A stretch of DNA of 34,845 nt from the NCBI GenBank assembly GCA_024330185.1, contig JANDLV010000040.1, forward strand, positions 1-34,845, read 5' to 3'. The notes under the pieces were generated by a model. The model searched no databases, was not told where the DNA came from, and worked only from the letters and a program-made list of their open reading frames with translations. Both the position numbers and the translations under genes were made by a program. Of the stretch, positions 15,901-24,274 are shown in pieces (the stretch's first letter is position 1; every line of letters begins with the position of its first letter). The DNA comes from Candidatus Siliceabacter maunaloa. GTDB lineage: Bacteria; Actinomycetota; Thermoleophilia; Solirubrobacterales; Solirubrobacteraceae.

Positions 15901-16061
15901 TTGACAGCCTCTCGGATCGCGGCGATGATCTGCTCCTTCACCCGCACGGGGCGGGAGTGGTACGCGTGCTCCTTCTCGATCCGAAAGATCGCTGCGATCG
16001 CCTTCTTCGTGTCCGGAGAAGCTTCGCGGATGAGTTGGGCGATCTGTTCCTTGGCGGTCAT
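15897..16061 (-). CDS. 54-aa unannotated protein between helicase and ATPase
   Basis: ATG 16061 overlaps the helicase stop as ATGA (16058-16061), and its TGA overlaps the ATPase GTG as GTGA (15897-15900), so it fills the gap exactly and is almost certainly translated. The product is helical and charged. It contains an internal repeat: KEQIAQLIREA (4-14) and KEQIIAAIREA (42-52), joined by a central stretch with TKKAIAAIFRIEKEHAY. Two like helices suggest a bridging or dimerising adaptor between its two large neighbours. I know no family for it. Confidence 0.82.
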   Translation of the reverse strand: MTAKEQIAQLIREASPDTKKAIAAIFRIEKEHAYHSRPVRVKEQIIAAIREAVK

Positions 16062-18154
16062 GTTCCGATGTGCAGGAGGTCGTACCGCGTTCGGAGCTCG
16101 CGCAGCTCGGCGAGCGCCTCGGGCCCGTTGACCGCCAATCCGGCGAACTCCATCACACGTTCGAGCTCTCGTGCCATCAACTTTCGCTCCGACGGGTCGA
16201 CGTTGTCGTCTCCGCTCGCAGGCGGCACGACGATGAAGTCATAGATCTCCGCGAGGTCCTTCCCTGGCGCGCGCCGGAGCACACGCCCGCGGCGCTGGAT
16301 GAACTGGCGCGGGTTGGTCGAGCTGGCGAGGATGTACGCGCGGCGCGTCTCGGGGATGTCGATGCCCTCATCGAGACATCTGATCGCGACCAGCGCGTTC
16401 AGCGAGCCGGACGCGAATCGCTCGCGCAGCACGTCTCGCTGGTCGACGTCAACATCGGCCGTGTAGCGGTTCACAGCCATGCCGAGGCCTTGACCAAGGC
16501 CGCGCACGACGGCCTCGACCTGTCGTTCGTCGTCGCCATCGTCAGCCTCCACGCGCCCGTCGCCGCAGTAGACGAGGTTGTGCGTCGACCGACGCTCCGG
16601 TTCGAGCAGTTCGAGCAGCCGCGGGATCTTCCCGCTCGCGGAGGCGATCAGCCGCGCGCGCCGGATCAGGAGCGCCATCAACATCTCATCGCCATCCGGA
16701 TCGTCGCCTGCGATCGCCATACGCAGCCCGATCCGCTCCGACAGCGCGAGGTACTGATCGAGTTCCTCGCCGTCGAATTCGATCACGATCGGCCGGTACC
16801 GATAGCGGGTCAGCGCGCCCATCTGGATGGCCTCTCCGAGCCCAAGCTCGAACACGGAGCTGCCGAAGTACCGCTGCAGGGCTGCCGTGCCCTCGGTGTC
16901 GTGATGGCGTTCCGGCGTCGCCGAGAGCCCAAGCCGGAACCTGAACCACGCCGGCAGCGCCCGACGAAGCGCCGGCGCTCCGAGGTTATGCATCTCGTCG
17001 GCGATGATCAGCGAAGCCTCGGGCAGCTCACGGATGAGGTCCTGGAACGCCAGCGTGGCGAACGTCGCGTTGGTCGCGATGGCCATGAGGGTTGGTCGCG
17101 CGCCCGCGCGCAGCTCGAGCAGCTGAGAACGCAGCTCGCTCTCCCAGTGGCTGCGACCCCGAAAGCAGCCGATCGGATCGAACGCGAACGCGTTCGCCTC
17201 GGCGATCCACTGCTTGACGAGATGCTGGTACGGACAGAGGACGACGATGGCGAGGCCCTCGTCCTGCTTTGCGCATTCTTCCGCAAGCCTGCCGGCGGTG
17301 CTCAGCGCTGTGATCGTCTTGCCGGACCCAGTCGCCATCTCGAACACACCGGTGCCGCGGGCACGGAACCATGCGGCCATCGCCTCGCGCTGGTACTCGC
17401 GGATCTGCAATCCGTCGGGGGTGGCGGGCCGTCGCGGTCCTCCGCCCGATCGCTGCGTCAGCCGTTCGGCGCGATCGGGGGTGTAGGTGTCGAGCAGCGT
17501 CTGCCTCGCTGCATCGGGGAGGTCGATGACCTCCAGGGTCGAGAGCTCCCGGTTCCACAGCGCGGCGAAGTCACGGTCGAGCTGATTGGCGACAAGCGCC
17601 TCGCTTGGCTTGGCGGTCGAGAACGCGAGGATGCTCTCGAAGTTGTTGACAAGGCCGCCGACGGATTCGTTGGCGCTGCCCTGGAACGCGACGTGAGTGC
17701 CGGCGTCGTCGCGGAATACGCCGATCTTCTCGTGGTAGATCCCCGGTGCCCCCGCCTTCGACAAGACCGCGACGCGCACTTCCAGACGCTCGTGGGCGAT
17801 CAGCCAGCTCAGGCAGCTGAGTGTGTCGCGGATCGGATCTGGGAGCGCGGCGCTGATCAGCTCGCGACGGAGCGCCTCGCCGACGATCTCGTCGCGCCGG
17901 TGGTAGCCGGCGAGCATGGCCTCGACGTCGGCCTCGGTCAGGTGCGGCGAGACGACGAGCCGCATCCGTCCTCCGTGGATCAGGAACGGCACCAAGGCGG
18001 GGGCGGCCAAGGCGAGCGCTCCGCTCGTGAAGTACCCGACAGCCCGGTCGTACTCAGTCGCGCGCTCCAGACAGGGCAGGTAGAAGTCCTCGACAAGATC
18101 GTCCTCGCCGGAGCGGTACCGCGTCCTCAAGAGGAGGTCTGCGAGGCCGCTCAC
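16058..18154 (-). CDS. PLD-nuclease/superfamily-2 helicase (Dnd-associated restriction enzyme type)
   Basis: A 698-aa protein. The N-terminal third is a phospholipase-D-type nuclease with one HKD-like motif: H141-E-K143 followed by GSAN (159-162). One motif per chain implies a dimer to form the active site. The helicase part has Walker A ATGSGKT (274-280), DEMH (386-389), LSATP (410-414) and QRRGRVLRR (620-628). This matches the helicase family annotated as DNA phosphorothioation system restriction enzyme, which co-occurs with dnd genes. GTG 18154 overlaps the upstream stop as GTGA; the frame opening at 18196 would overlap by 46 bp. It is the best candidate for the DNA-cutting effector. Restriction of unmodified DNA is inferred from the family. 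Confidence 0.87.
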   Translation of the reverse strand: MSGLADLLLRTRYRSGEDDLVEDFYLPCLERATEYDRAVGYFTSGALALAAPALVPFLIHGGRMRLVVSPHLTEADVEAMLAGYHRRDEIVGEALRRELISAALPDPIRDTLSCLSWLIAHERLEVRVAVLSKAGAPGIYHEKIGVFRDDAGTHVAFQGSANESVGGLVNNFESILAFSTAKPSEALVANQLDRDFAALWNRELSTLEVIDLPDAARQTLLDTYTPDRAERLTQRSGGGPRRPATPDGLQIREYQREAMAAWFRARGTGVFEMATGSGKTITALSTAGRLAEECAKQDEGLAIVVLCPYQHLVKQWIAEANAFAFDPIGCFRGRSHWESELRSQLLELRAGARPTLMAIATNATFATLAFQDLIRELPEASLIIADEMHNLGAPALRRALPAWFRFRLGLSATPERHHDTEGTAALQRYFGSSVFELGLGEAIQMGALTRYRYRPIVIEFDGEELDQYLALSERIGLRMAIAGDDPDGDEMLMALLIRRARLIASASGKIPRLLELLEPERRSTHNLVYCGDGRVEADDGDDERQVEAVVRGLGQGLGMAVNRYTADVDVDQRDVLRERFASGSLNALVAIRCLDEGIDIPETRRAYILASSTNPRQFIQRRGRVLRRAPGKDLAEIYDFIVVPPASGDDNVDPSERKLMARELERVMEFAGLAVNGPEALAELRELRTRYDLLHIGT

Positions 18155-20361
18155 TCGCCGAATCCCATGAGTTCCTCGAGCGCATCGTCGTCGCACGAGT
18201 CGTCAGGCGGCAGTTGCTGCGCGAGCTCGTCCTGACGGCGAGCCCGCAGCCGTGTGCGAAGGTCGTTGACCGAAGCTGTGGGGTCAAGGCCTATGGCCAC
18301 GGCGATGCGGTCGGGGCGGTCGTCTGAGTCGGCGATTCCGAGCTCGAGAGCGATCCGTCGAAGTCCAGTCGCCTCATCGACCGCGCTGCGCGCGACGGCG
18401 TGCGCCGACCCGCCGTCTTTCAAGGGCACGAACAGGTAGTCCCCCTCGGCGCACCCCAGAGCCTCGACGAGCGCGCGAGTCGATCCGAATGCCGGCTGTG
18501 TCGCCCGCCAACTGATCGCCGCGCTGCCGTTGACGAGCTCGATCGTGCGGGAGTCGCCTGGCCGCACTCCTGCGGCCTGCGCGATGGCCGAACGCGTGGG
18601 CCGCCCCGACCCGCGGAGCACGTCGCGGTCGATAACGAGTCTCACCGCCCAGGAGCCGTCCCACGCGACCAAATCGCGGTCGAGCTCAGCGGGCATGTGA
18701 GCCGCCTCGGTGGAGGCAGCGTCAGGGGGCGACACCAGCAGGGCGCCGTCGCTGTCGCGATGGAACCGCCGCGACGCGGCGTAGCTGCGAATCGACTGAG
18801 CGGACACGCCGAACAGCTCCACGAGCTCGTCGACGATTTCGTTGAGGTCGGCCCGTCCGCCCCTCCGTTCAATGGCCTGCCCGATCTCGTCGGCGATCGT
18901 CGTGTATTCCTCGCCGCCCCACGCAGCCAGGCCGTAGCGATTGAGCCCCAGTCGACGGAAGCGGTCGTCGGCCTGCACCGCGTTCACCATCGACCGAAAG
19001 TTGACGGTTTTGGAGCCCATCGCGGCGTGCAACTCTTCGCGGCTCATCGGCTCACCGTGGACTTGGAGCACCCGGCAAGCCTTGTCCTGCGGGCCCCCCA
19101 CCCAAACGAGGTACCGCTCGTCGAACTCGTGCAGCGGCAAGGCCACGCGAACCGCGTCTCGCGATGTCTCCACCACACCGGCCGATGCCAGCAGCTCGTA
19201 GACGTCTTCTGGGGTCAGCGGCTCGTCGACGCGATCGAGCAGAGTCGCCTTGAGGCTTTCCAGCGCATCGTTGCGTTGCCAGAACCCGCCCTTTGCGCGG
19301 TAGGGTCCGGCGAGCTCCCGCAGGACGGCGCGCCGAAGCTCCGCGTCGCCTGCGTCGTCGTCGACCTGCTCGGCGAGCGCCGCCTGCAGGGCCTTCTCGC
19401 TTGTGATCGTGCCGACGGATCGCCGCACTGCTGCGGCAGCGTGCTCGATCGGCGCGCACGAGTCGCCGACCGTGATGCGGCTCTCGATCTGATCCTTGAT
19501 GTGTCGCTCGATCTGCCGCACGCGCTCGCGCGTGACGTCGAGAGCGCGACCAAGCTCGTCGAGTGTGAGCTTCGCCGCCACCGGAAAGACACGGCCCGCA
19601 AGGATCCGCCGCTCCCGCTCGTCGAAGCGAAGGAGGTTCGCCCACGCCGCATCGGCCGTCTCACCGAGGCCAAGCATCGTCGGGATCGGCATGGCCGAAA
19701 GCCGCTGCCAAGCGTCACGTCCCACATCACTCGCCATCGCCAGCTCCAACGCCTCACCGATGTTCGTCGCGCCCTGCCGATAGGCGGCGCCAACGAGATC
19801 GCGCAGCGCGATGTACTGCTCGGGCGGCGACGTGGGCACAAGCGGCGGAGGTTCACGTGGGTGGATGAACTCGACCGAGGCATGGGCATCGGCGATCGGG
19901 GAGACGTCCGTAGCGGGGTCATGGGCTGCCCAGGCCGCCAACGCTCCGCGCACGATCTCTGTCACCACCTTGCGTCCGGCGTTCGGCCATGTCCCGAGGC
20001 GATCAGCGCTGTGATCGGCGAGGTCCACCCAGGTGTTCGCGGATTGGCGCTTGACCAGGTTCCACGCCCGCACGCTCTCCAGGAAATCCGCAGGCGACCC
20101 GCCGCGCACACCGTGTAGGCCAGGGAGAAGCTCGCCGAGCGGACGGGCGCACAGGTCAGGGCTCGACACGATCGTGGCGGCGGTTACGACGGCGACTGCT
20201 TGATCGGTCCCCAGGTATGGTGCGACGCCGTTCAGCCACCATGCCGGCGTCGCCGCGGACACGGCATCGGCTGAGTCGGGCGTCAGGCGCGAAAGCACAT
20301 CCGCCCGCCACCACGCGATCGCGTGTAGGCGATGCAGCAGGTCTCGGCCAGCGTCCGTCAC
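18151..20361 (-). CDS. Large protein with a sigma-70 region-4-like helix-turn-helix
   Basis: A 736-aa protein of unknown function. Residues about 245-292 (FDERERRILAGRVFPVAAKL, then TLDELGRALDVTRERVRQIE) are a clear sigma-70 region-4 HTH. No region 2 is visible, so it is not a normal sigma factor. The rest shows no catalytic motif; a segment near 365-440 looks winged-helix-like (EPLTPEDVYELLASAGVVET). It ends in an acidic tail (DDSCDDDALEELMGFGE). GTG 20361 has AGAGAG upstream. It lies 59 bp behind dndA and overlaps the helicase start. Position suggests a DNA-recognition subunit of the effector complex. A transcriptional regulator is the alternative. Confidence 0.75.
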   Translation of the reverse strand: MTDAGRDLLHRLHAIAWWRADVLSRLTPDSADAVSAATPAWWLNGVAPYLGTDQAVAVVTAATIVSSPDLCARPLGELLPGLHGVRGGSPADFLESVRAWNLVKRQSANTWVDLADHSADRLGTWPNAGRKVVTEIVRGALAAWAAHDPATDVSPIADAHASVEFIHPREPPPLVPTSPPEQYIALRDLVGAAYRQGATNIGEALELAMASDVGRDAWQRLSAMPIPTMLGLGETADAAWANLLRFDERERRILAGRVFPVAAKLTLDELGRALDVTRERVRQIERHIKDQIESRITVGDSCAPIEHAAAAVRRSVGTITSEKALQAALAEQVDDDAGDAELRRAVLRELAGPYRAKGGFWQRNDALESLKATLLDRVDEPLTPEDVYELLASAGVVETSRDAVRVALPLHEFDERYLVWVGGPQDKACRVLQVHGEPMSREELHAAMGSKTVNFRSMVNAVQADDRFRRLGLNRYGLAAWGGEEYTTIADEIGQAIERRGGRADLNEIVDELVELFGVSAQSIRSYAASRRFHRDSDGALLVSPPDAASTEAAHMPAELDRDLVAWDGSWAVRLVIDRDVLRGSGRPTRSAIAQAAGVRPGDSRTIELVNGSAAISWRATQPAFGSTRALVEALGCAEGDYLFVPLKDGGSAHAVARSAVDEATGLRRIALELGIADSDDRPDRIAVAIGLDPTASVNDLRTRLRARRQDELAQQLPPDDSCDDDALEELMGFGE

Positions 20362-20420
20362 GTCTCTCTAGTCGGCGTAAAGGGGGCCAAGCCTGACATC
20401 GCCGGGCGCGCAACGAGTCC

Positions 20421-21629
20421 TCAGCCCGTCAGCTGACCGATTCGCGCAGCGACCGAGCTCCAGTCCGGGTCCTCCGTGAGGTGGCACCACGACATTCGGA
20501 CCGCGCCGGCGATGCGCTGCTCGGCCAGTCCCATCGCCCGCAGCACGTGACTGGGCTCGTAGCGATGCGAGGTGCAGGCGCTGCCGTTCGAAACCGCAAT
20601 CAGATCCTTGGTCGCCACGATCACGGCTTCGGCGTCCGCGCCGGGGAACGACACGTTGAGGACATGCGACATCGCGCGCTGCTGGTCGCCGTTCACCACG
20701 GGTGCCAGCCGCTCAAGGGCGGCAAGCGCACGATCTCGGAACGCGCGGTTCGTCTCTATGCGCTCATCCTGCTCGGCAAGGGCAAGCCGCGCGGCGGCGC
20801 CGAGTCCCGCGATCAGGTGGACGGGGAGCGTTCCGGGGCGAAGCCCTCGTTCTTGGCCGCCTCCGAAAGCCAGCGGAGTGAGCGGCGGCCGTTCGAATCC
20901 GCGCCGTCGCGCGATCAAAGCGCCCACGCCCTTGGGGCCGTGCAGCTTGTGCGCGGAGACGCTGATCAGGTCGACGCGCGTGTGATGCGGCCCGGCGAGC
21001 TCCTTGCCGAAGCCCTGGGCTGCGTCGATGTGCAGGTAGGCCGGATGATCCCCGAGCCGTGCCGCCACGTCCTCGACTGGCTGGACCGTGCCGGTCTCGT
21101 TGTTGACGTGCATCACGGATACGAGGCCGGTGTCCTCGCGGAGCGCGTCGGCCACGGCGTCGGCCCGAATCAGCCCGGACTCGTCAGCGTCGAGCCACGT
21201 CACGTCAAAACCGTCGCGTTCGAGCTGCTCGATCGGCTCGATGACCGCCTTGTGCTCGAGCCGCGTGCTCACGACGTGGCGGTGACCGCTGGCCGACAGC
21301 GCGCCGCGCAGGCCCAGGATCGCCAGGTTGTTGCTCTCCGTCGCGCCGCTGGTGAACACGACCTCATCGGCCTCGACGTCGGCGACCGCGGCGACCTCTC
21401 GTCGTGCCGCGCCAACCCGTCGCTTTGCGGCGGCTCCATAATCGTGGGTGCGGCTCCCAGCGTTGCCGTACTCGTGATCGAGGAAGAAGCGCACCTCGTC
21501 GCGGATCTCGGGGAGTAGCGGCGTGGTCGCGCAGCAGTCGAGGTAGACCGGGCGCGCACTGCGCCCGTCCGCCGGATCGCGTACGTTTGTCAAATCATGA
21601 CGAACTCGGCGGTCGTGGATCACAAACAC
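20421..21629 (-). CDS. dndA: DndA cysteine desulfurase
   Basis: DndA is a PLP-dependent cysteine desulfurase that supplies persulfide sulfur for DNA phosphorothioation and helps build the Fe-S cluster of DndC. Visible features of the NifS/IscS-like fold are VYLDCCATTPLLP, the FTSGATESNN motif, the PLP lysine in SAHKLHGPKG (K228), and the catalytic cysteine in SNGSACTSHRYEPS (C352). The open frame begins at GTG 21629, overlapping dndB by 33 bp. TTG 21593 would remove 12 residues and the overlap and is at least as likely. Neither has a good ribosome binding site. It is divergent from dndB and leads the minus-strand effector genes. Confidence 0.93.
   Translation of the reverse strand: MFVIHDRRVRHDLTNVRDPADGRSARPVYLDCCATTPLLPEIRDEVRFFLDHEYGNAGSRTHDYGAAAKRRVGAARREVAAVADVEADEVVFTSGATESNNLAILGLRGALSASGHRHVVSTRLEHKAVIEPIEQLERDGFDVTWLDADESGLIRADAVADALREDTGLVSVMHVNNETGTVQPVEDVAARLGDHPAYLHIDAAQGFGKELAGPHHTRVDLISVSAHKLHGPKGVGALIARRRGFERPPLTPLAFGGGQERGLRPGTLPVHLIAGLGAAARLALAEQDERIETNRAFRDRALAALERLAPVVNGDQQRAMSHVLNVSFPGADAEAVIVATKDLIAVSNGSACTSHRYEPSHVLRAMGLAEQRIAGAVRMSWCHLTEDPDWSSVAARIGQLTG
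21585..21605. promoter_or_regulatory. Imperfect palindrome over the divergent dndA/dndB starts
   Basis: GTTTGTCA (21585-21592) and TGACGAAC (21598-21605) are inverted copies with one mismatch around 5 bp. The palindrome spans the dndB start codon (21597) and the possible dndA TTG start (21593). DndB is known as a repressor of dnd operons in other bacteria, so an operator here would be logical; that link is inference. No confident -10/-35 pair was found for either direction. Confidence 0.35.
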
Positions 21630-22760
21630 AATCTACCCGACCCTTCGGACCGGAGCGCGGCCGTCGGCGCCTTCGAGTACGTGTTCCCGGCAATCCGCGG
21701 CGTCCAGGCCGGCCGCGAGTTCTTCGTCTCGATGTGTCCGTTGCGGCTCATCCCGAAGGTCTTCCTGTTCGACGAGGACGAGCTGGTGCCGGAGCTTCGC
21801 GCGCAGCGTGTCCTCAACCGCGGGCGACTGCCTGAGATGGCGCGGTACATCGTCGATAACCCCGACTCCTACGTCTTCTCGGCGCTGACGGCGTCCATCG
21901 ACGGCGAGGTACGCTTCGAGGTGTCCGAACACGCGTCACACGCAGAGCGGATGGGCTTGCTGCGGGTGCCGATGACGGCGCGGTTCGTCATCAACGACGG
22001 GCAGCACCGCCGCGCAGCGATCGACTTGGCGCTGCACGAGCGGCCGGAGCTCGCCGACGAGAGCATCGCGATCGTGTTCTTCCTCGACGCCGGGCTTGAG
22101 CGCAGCCAGCAGATGTTCGCCGACCTCAACCGCTACGCCGTGCGCCCGTCCACGTCGATCGGGGTGCTCTACGACCATCGTGACGACCTGGCCGAGCTCA
22201 CGCGGGTCGTCGTGCTCAAGTCCCCGGTCTTTCGCGATCTGGTCGAGATGGAGCGCAGCACGCTGGCCAAGCGCTCACGCAAGCTCTTCACGCTGAGCGC
22301 GATCTACGGCGCGACCAAGATTCTCCTCGCCGGCCATCCCGGCGACTCCGACGAGCGAGAGGCGCTCGCACGCGCGTACTGGGAGGCGATCGCCGACGTG
22401 ATCCCCGACTGGCATGCGGTCCGAGCGCGCAAGCTCTCGGCGGGCGAGGTTCGCGGCGACTTCATCCACTCGCACGGCATTGCGCTTCAGGCTCTTGGGC
22501 GTGCCGGCCACGCACTCATCGAGTCCGGCGCAACACCGCAGACCTTCGGGGAGCGCCTCGCCCCGCTGCGTGAGCTCGATTGGTCTCGGTCTAACGCGGC
22601 CGTCTGGGAGGGCCGGGCGCTCATCGGCGGCAGGGTCTCGAAGGCGAGCCAGAACGTCGTGCTGACCACCAACGTCGTGCTCACCACACTCCAGCTTCCT
22701 CTCAACGACGAGCAGCAACAAGCCGAACACGCCCTACAGCGTGGAAGGGAGCGTCCGTGA
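21597..22760 (+). CDS. dndB: DndB, DGQHR-type regulator of phosphorothioation
   Basis: DndB is not required for sulfur insertion but influences modification and represses dnd transcription in studied systems. The 387-aa protein has the family hallmark INDGQHRRAAI (DGQHR at 134-138), preceded by FEYVFPAIRGVQAGREFFV near the N-terminus and followed by FADLNRYAVRPSTSIGVLYD. ATG 21597 has no clear ribosome binding site, so a leaderless transcript or a slightly later start such as a GTG near 21,615 is possible. Its TGA overlaps the dndC GTG as GTGA (22757-22760). Confidence 0.93.
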   Translation: MTNSAVVDHKHNLPDPSDRSAAVGAFEYVFPAIRGVQAGREFFVSMCPLRLIPKVFLFDEDELVPELRAQRVLNRGRLPEMARYIVDNPDSYVFSALTASIDGEVRFEVSEHASHAERMGLLRVPMTARFVINDGQHRRAAIDLALHERPELADESIAIVFFLDAGLERSQQMFADLNRYAVRPSTSIGVLYDHRDDLAELTRVVVLKSPVFRDLVEMERSTLAKRSRKLFTLSAIYGATKILLAGHPGDSDEREALARAYWEAIADVIPDWHAVRARKLSAGEVRGDFIHSHGIALQALGRAGHALIESGATPQTFGERLAPLRELDWSRSNAAVWEGRALIGGRVSKASQNVVLTTNVVLTTLQLPLNDEQQQAEHALQRGRERP

Positions 22761-24274
22761 CCTCTGCCTTCGCCGAGCAGGGCCTTCGGCCCACGCTCGA
22801 AGCCCTGATCGCCCAGATCCAGAAGCTGTACTGCGAGGACACCGTGCCGTGGGTCGTCGGCTACAGCGGAGGGAAGGACTCGACCGCGACCCTGCAGCTT
22901 GTGTGGTCGGCGATCAAAGCCCTGCCCGTTGAGCAGCGGGCCAAGCCCGTTCACGTCATCAGCACCGACACCCTCGTCGAGAACCCGATCGTCGCCGCCT
23001 GGGTTTCACGCTCGCTCGAGGTCATGAACAACGCGGCCGACGACCACCGCATGCCTATCAGGGCGCATCGGCTGACCCCTGATGTCAAGGACACGTTCTG
23101 GGTCAACCTCATCGGGAAGGGCTATCCCGCGCCGAGACCCAAGTTCCGCTGGTGCACGGAGCGAATGAAGATCAAGCCGTCCAACGCGTTCATCCGCGGG
23201 GTCGTTCAGGAGAATGGCGAGGCGATCCTCGTCCTGGGAATCCGCAAGGCCGAAAGCCAGGCTCGTGCACGATCGATGGCACGCCAGGAGACACAGCGGG
23301 TCCGCGACCAACTCAGCCCCAACGCGAGCCTGCCCAACTCGCTCGTCTTCTCGCCGATCGAGGACTGGACGAACGACGACGTCTGGACGTTCCTCATGCA
23401 GCAGCCCAACCCTTGGGGCTACGACAACAAGGACCTTCTCACGATGTACCAAGGAGCATCCGCGGACGGCGAGTGCCCTTTGGTCGTCGACAGCTCAACC
23501 CCGAGCTGTGGCGACAGCCGGTTCGGCTGCTGGACCTGCACGCTCGTCGACAAGGACAAGTCGATGCACGCGATGATCCAGAACGACGAGGAGAAGGAGT
23601 GGATGCTGCCGCTGCTTCGACTCCGGGACAAGCTCGACGTGACCGACGACAAGCCGCTGCGCGACTTCCGCCGGCTCAACGGCACCGTCCAGCTCTTTCA
23701 CGATCGCCCGATCCACGGCCCGTACACGCAGGCGTCGAGAGAGACGTGGCTGCGCGAGCTGCTGCAGGCTCAACGCTGGATTCAGGAGAACGGACCGGAA
23801 CAAGTTCGCGACCTCGAGCTGATAAGCCTGGCTGAGCTCGAGGAGATCCGGCGGATCTGGATCATCGACAAGCACGAGTTCGAGGATCGGCTCCCGGTCA
23901 TCTACGAGGAAACGCTGCTCGCGCACTACCCCGGACGCGATCTCGACACGAGCCTTCCGCTCGGCCGCGACGAGCTCGAGCTCCTCGAGGACATCTGCGG
24001 TGAGGACCGCATCCACTACGAGATGGTCCGCGAACTCCTTGACGTCGAGCGCCGCCACCGCGCGATGGTCCGGCGGGCAGGGCTGTTCGACCAGCTCGAA
24101 GGAGCACTCAAGCGAGGGTTCTACAGCGACAAGGACGACGCAATCGAGCGGGCTCGGATGCATCGAGACCTCAAGTCCGCGCCGGCGCAACCCTCGGGTG
24201 CTGACGCACCAACACCCATCGACGACTACTTCCAAGTCGTGGAAGTGGCGTCCAGCGTTGAGGAGGCGTCGTGA
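22757..24274 (+). CDS. dndC: DndC, PAPS-reductase-like Fe-S sulfurtransferase
   Basis: DndC has ATP pyrophosphatase activity and an Fe-S cluster and is thought to activate the DNA backbone for sulfur transfer from DndA. The 505-aa protein shows the PP-loop SGGKDST (37-43), the RWCTERMKIKP segment (131-141) and a cysteine group C240, C251, C258 and C261 (in GEC, SCGD and GCWTC) suited to cluster binding. The GIRKAESQARA motif is also typical. GTG start and stop are both in 4-bp overlaps with dndB and dndD, so the operon is tightly coupled. Length is typical of the family. Confidence 0.95.
   Translation: MTSAFAEQGLRPTLEALIAQIQKLYCEDTVPWVVGYSGGKDSTATLQLVWSAIKALPVEQRAKPVHVISTDTLVENPIVAAWVSRSLEVMNNAADDHRMPIRAHRLTPDVKDTFWVNLIGKGYPAPRPKFRWCTERMKIKPSNAFIRGVVQENGEAILVLGIRKAESQARARSMARQETQRVRDQLSPNASLPNSLVFSPIEDWTNDDVWTFLMQQPNPWGYDNKDLLTMYQGASADGECPLVVDSSTPSCGDSRFGCWTCTLVDKDKSMHAMIQNDEEKEWMLPLLRLRDKLDVTDDKPLRDFRRLNGTVQLFHDRPIHGPYTQASRETWLRELLQAQRWIQENGPEQVRDLELISLAELEEIRRIWIIDKHEFEDRLPVIYEETLLAHYPGRDLDTSLPLGRDELELLEDICGEDRIHYEMVRELLDVERRHRAMVRRAGLFDQLEGALKRGFYSDKDDAIERARMHRDLKSAPAQPSGADAPTPIDDYFQVVEVASSVEEAS

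Noticed and set aside
16070-18235. 721-codon plus-strand open frame
   Set aside because: It is the complement of the PLD-helicase gene, which has intact HKD and helicase motifs; the plus-strand product has no fold-like pattern.
11420-20361. Classical DndF/G/H restriction genes
   Set aside because: None of the proteins has the HerA/FtsK-like layout expected of DndH, and the helicase, ATPase and small associated protein match other dnd-linked families.
21588-21593. TTGACA on the minus strand at the dndA start as a -35 box
   Set aside because: No acceptable -10 hexamer lies 16-18 bp downstream, and that position would be inside the dndA coding region.
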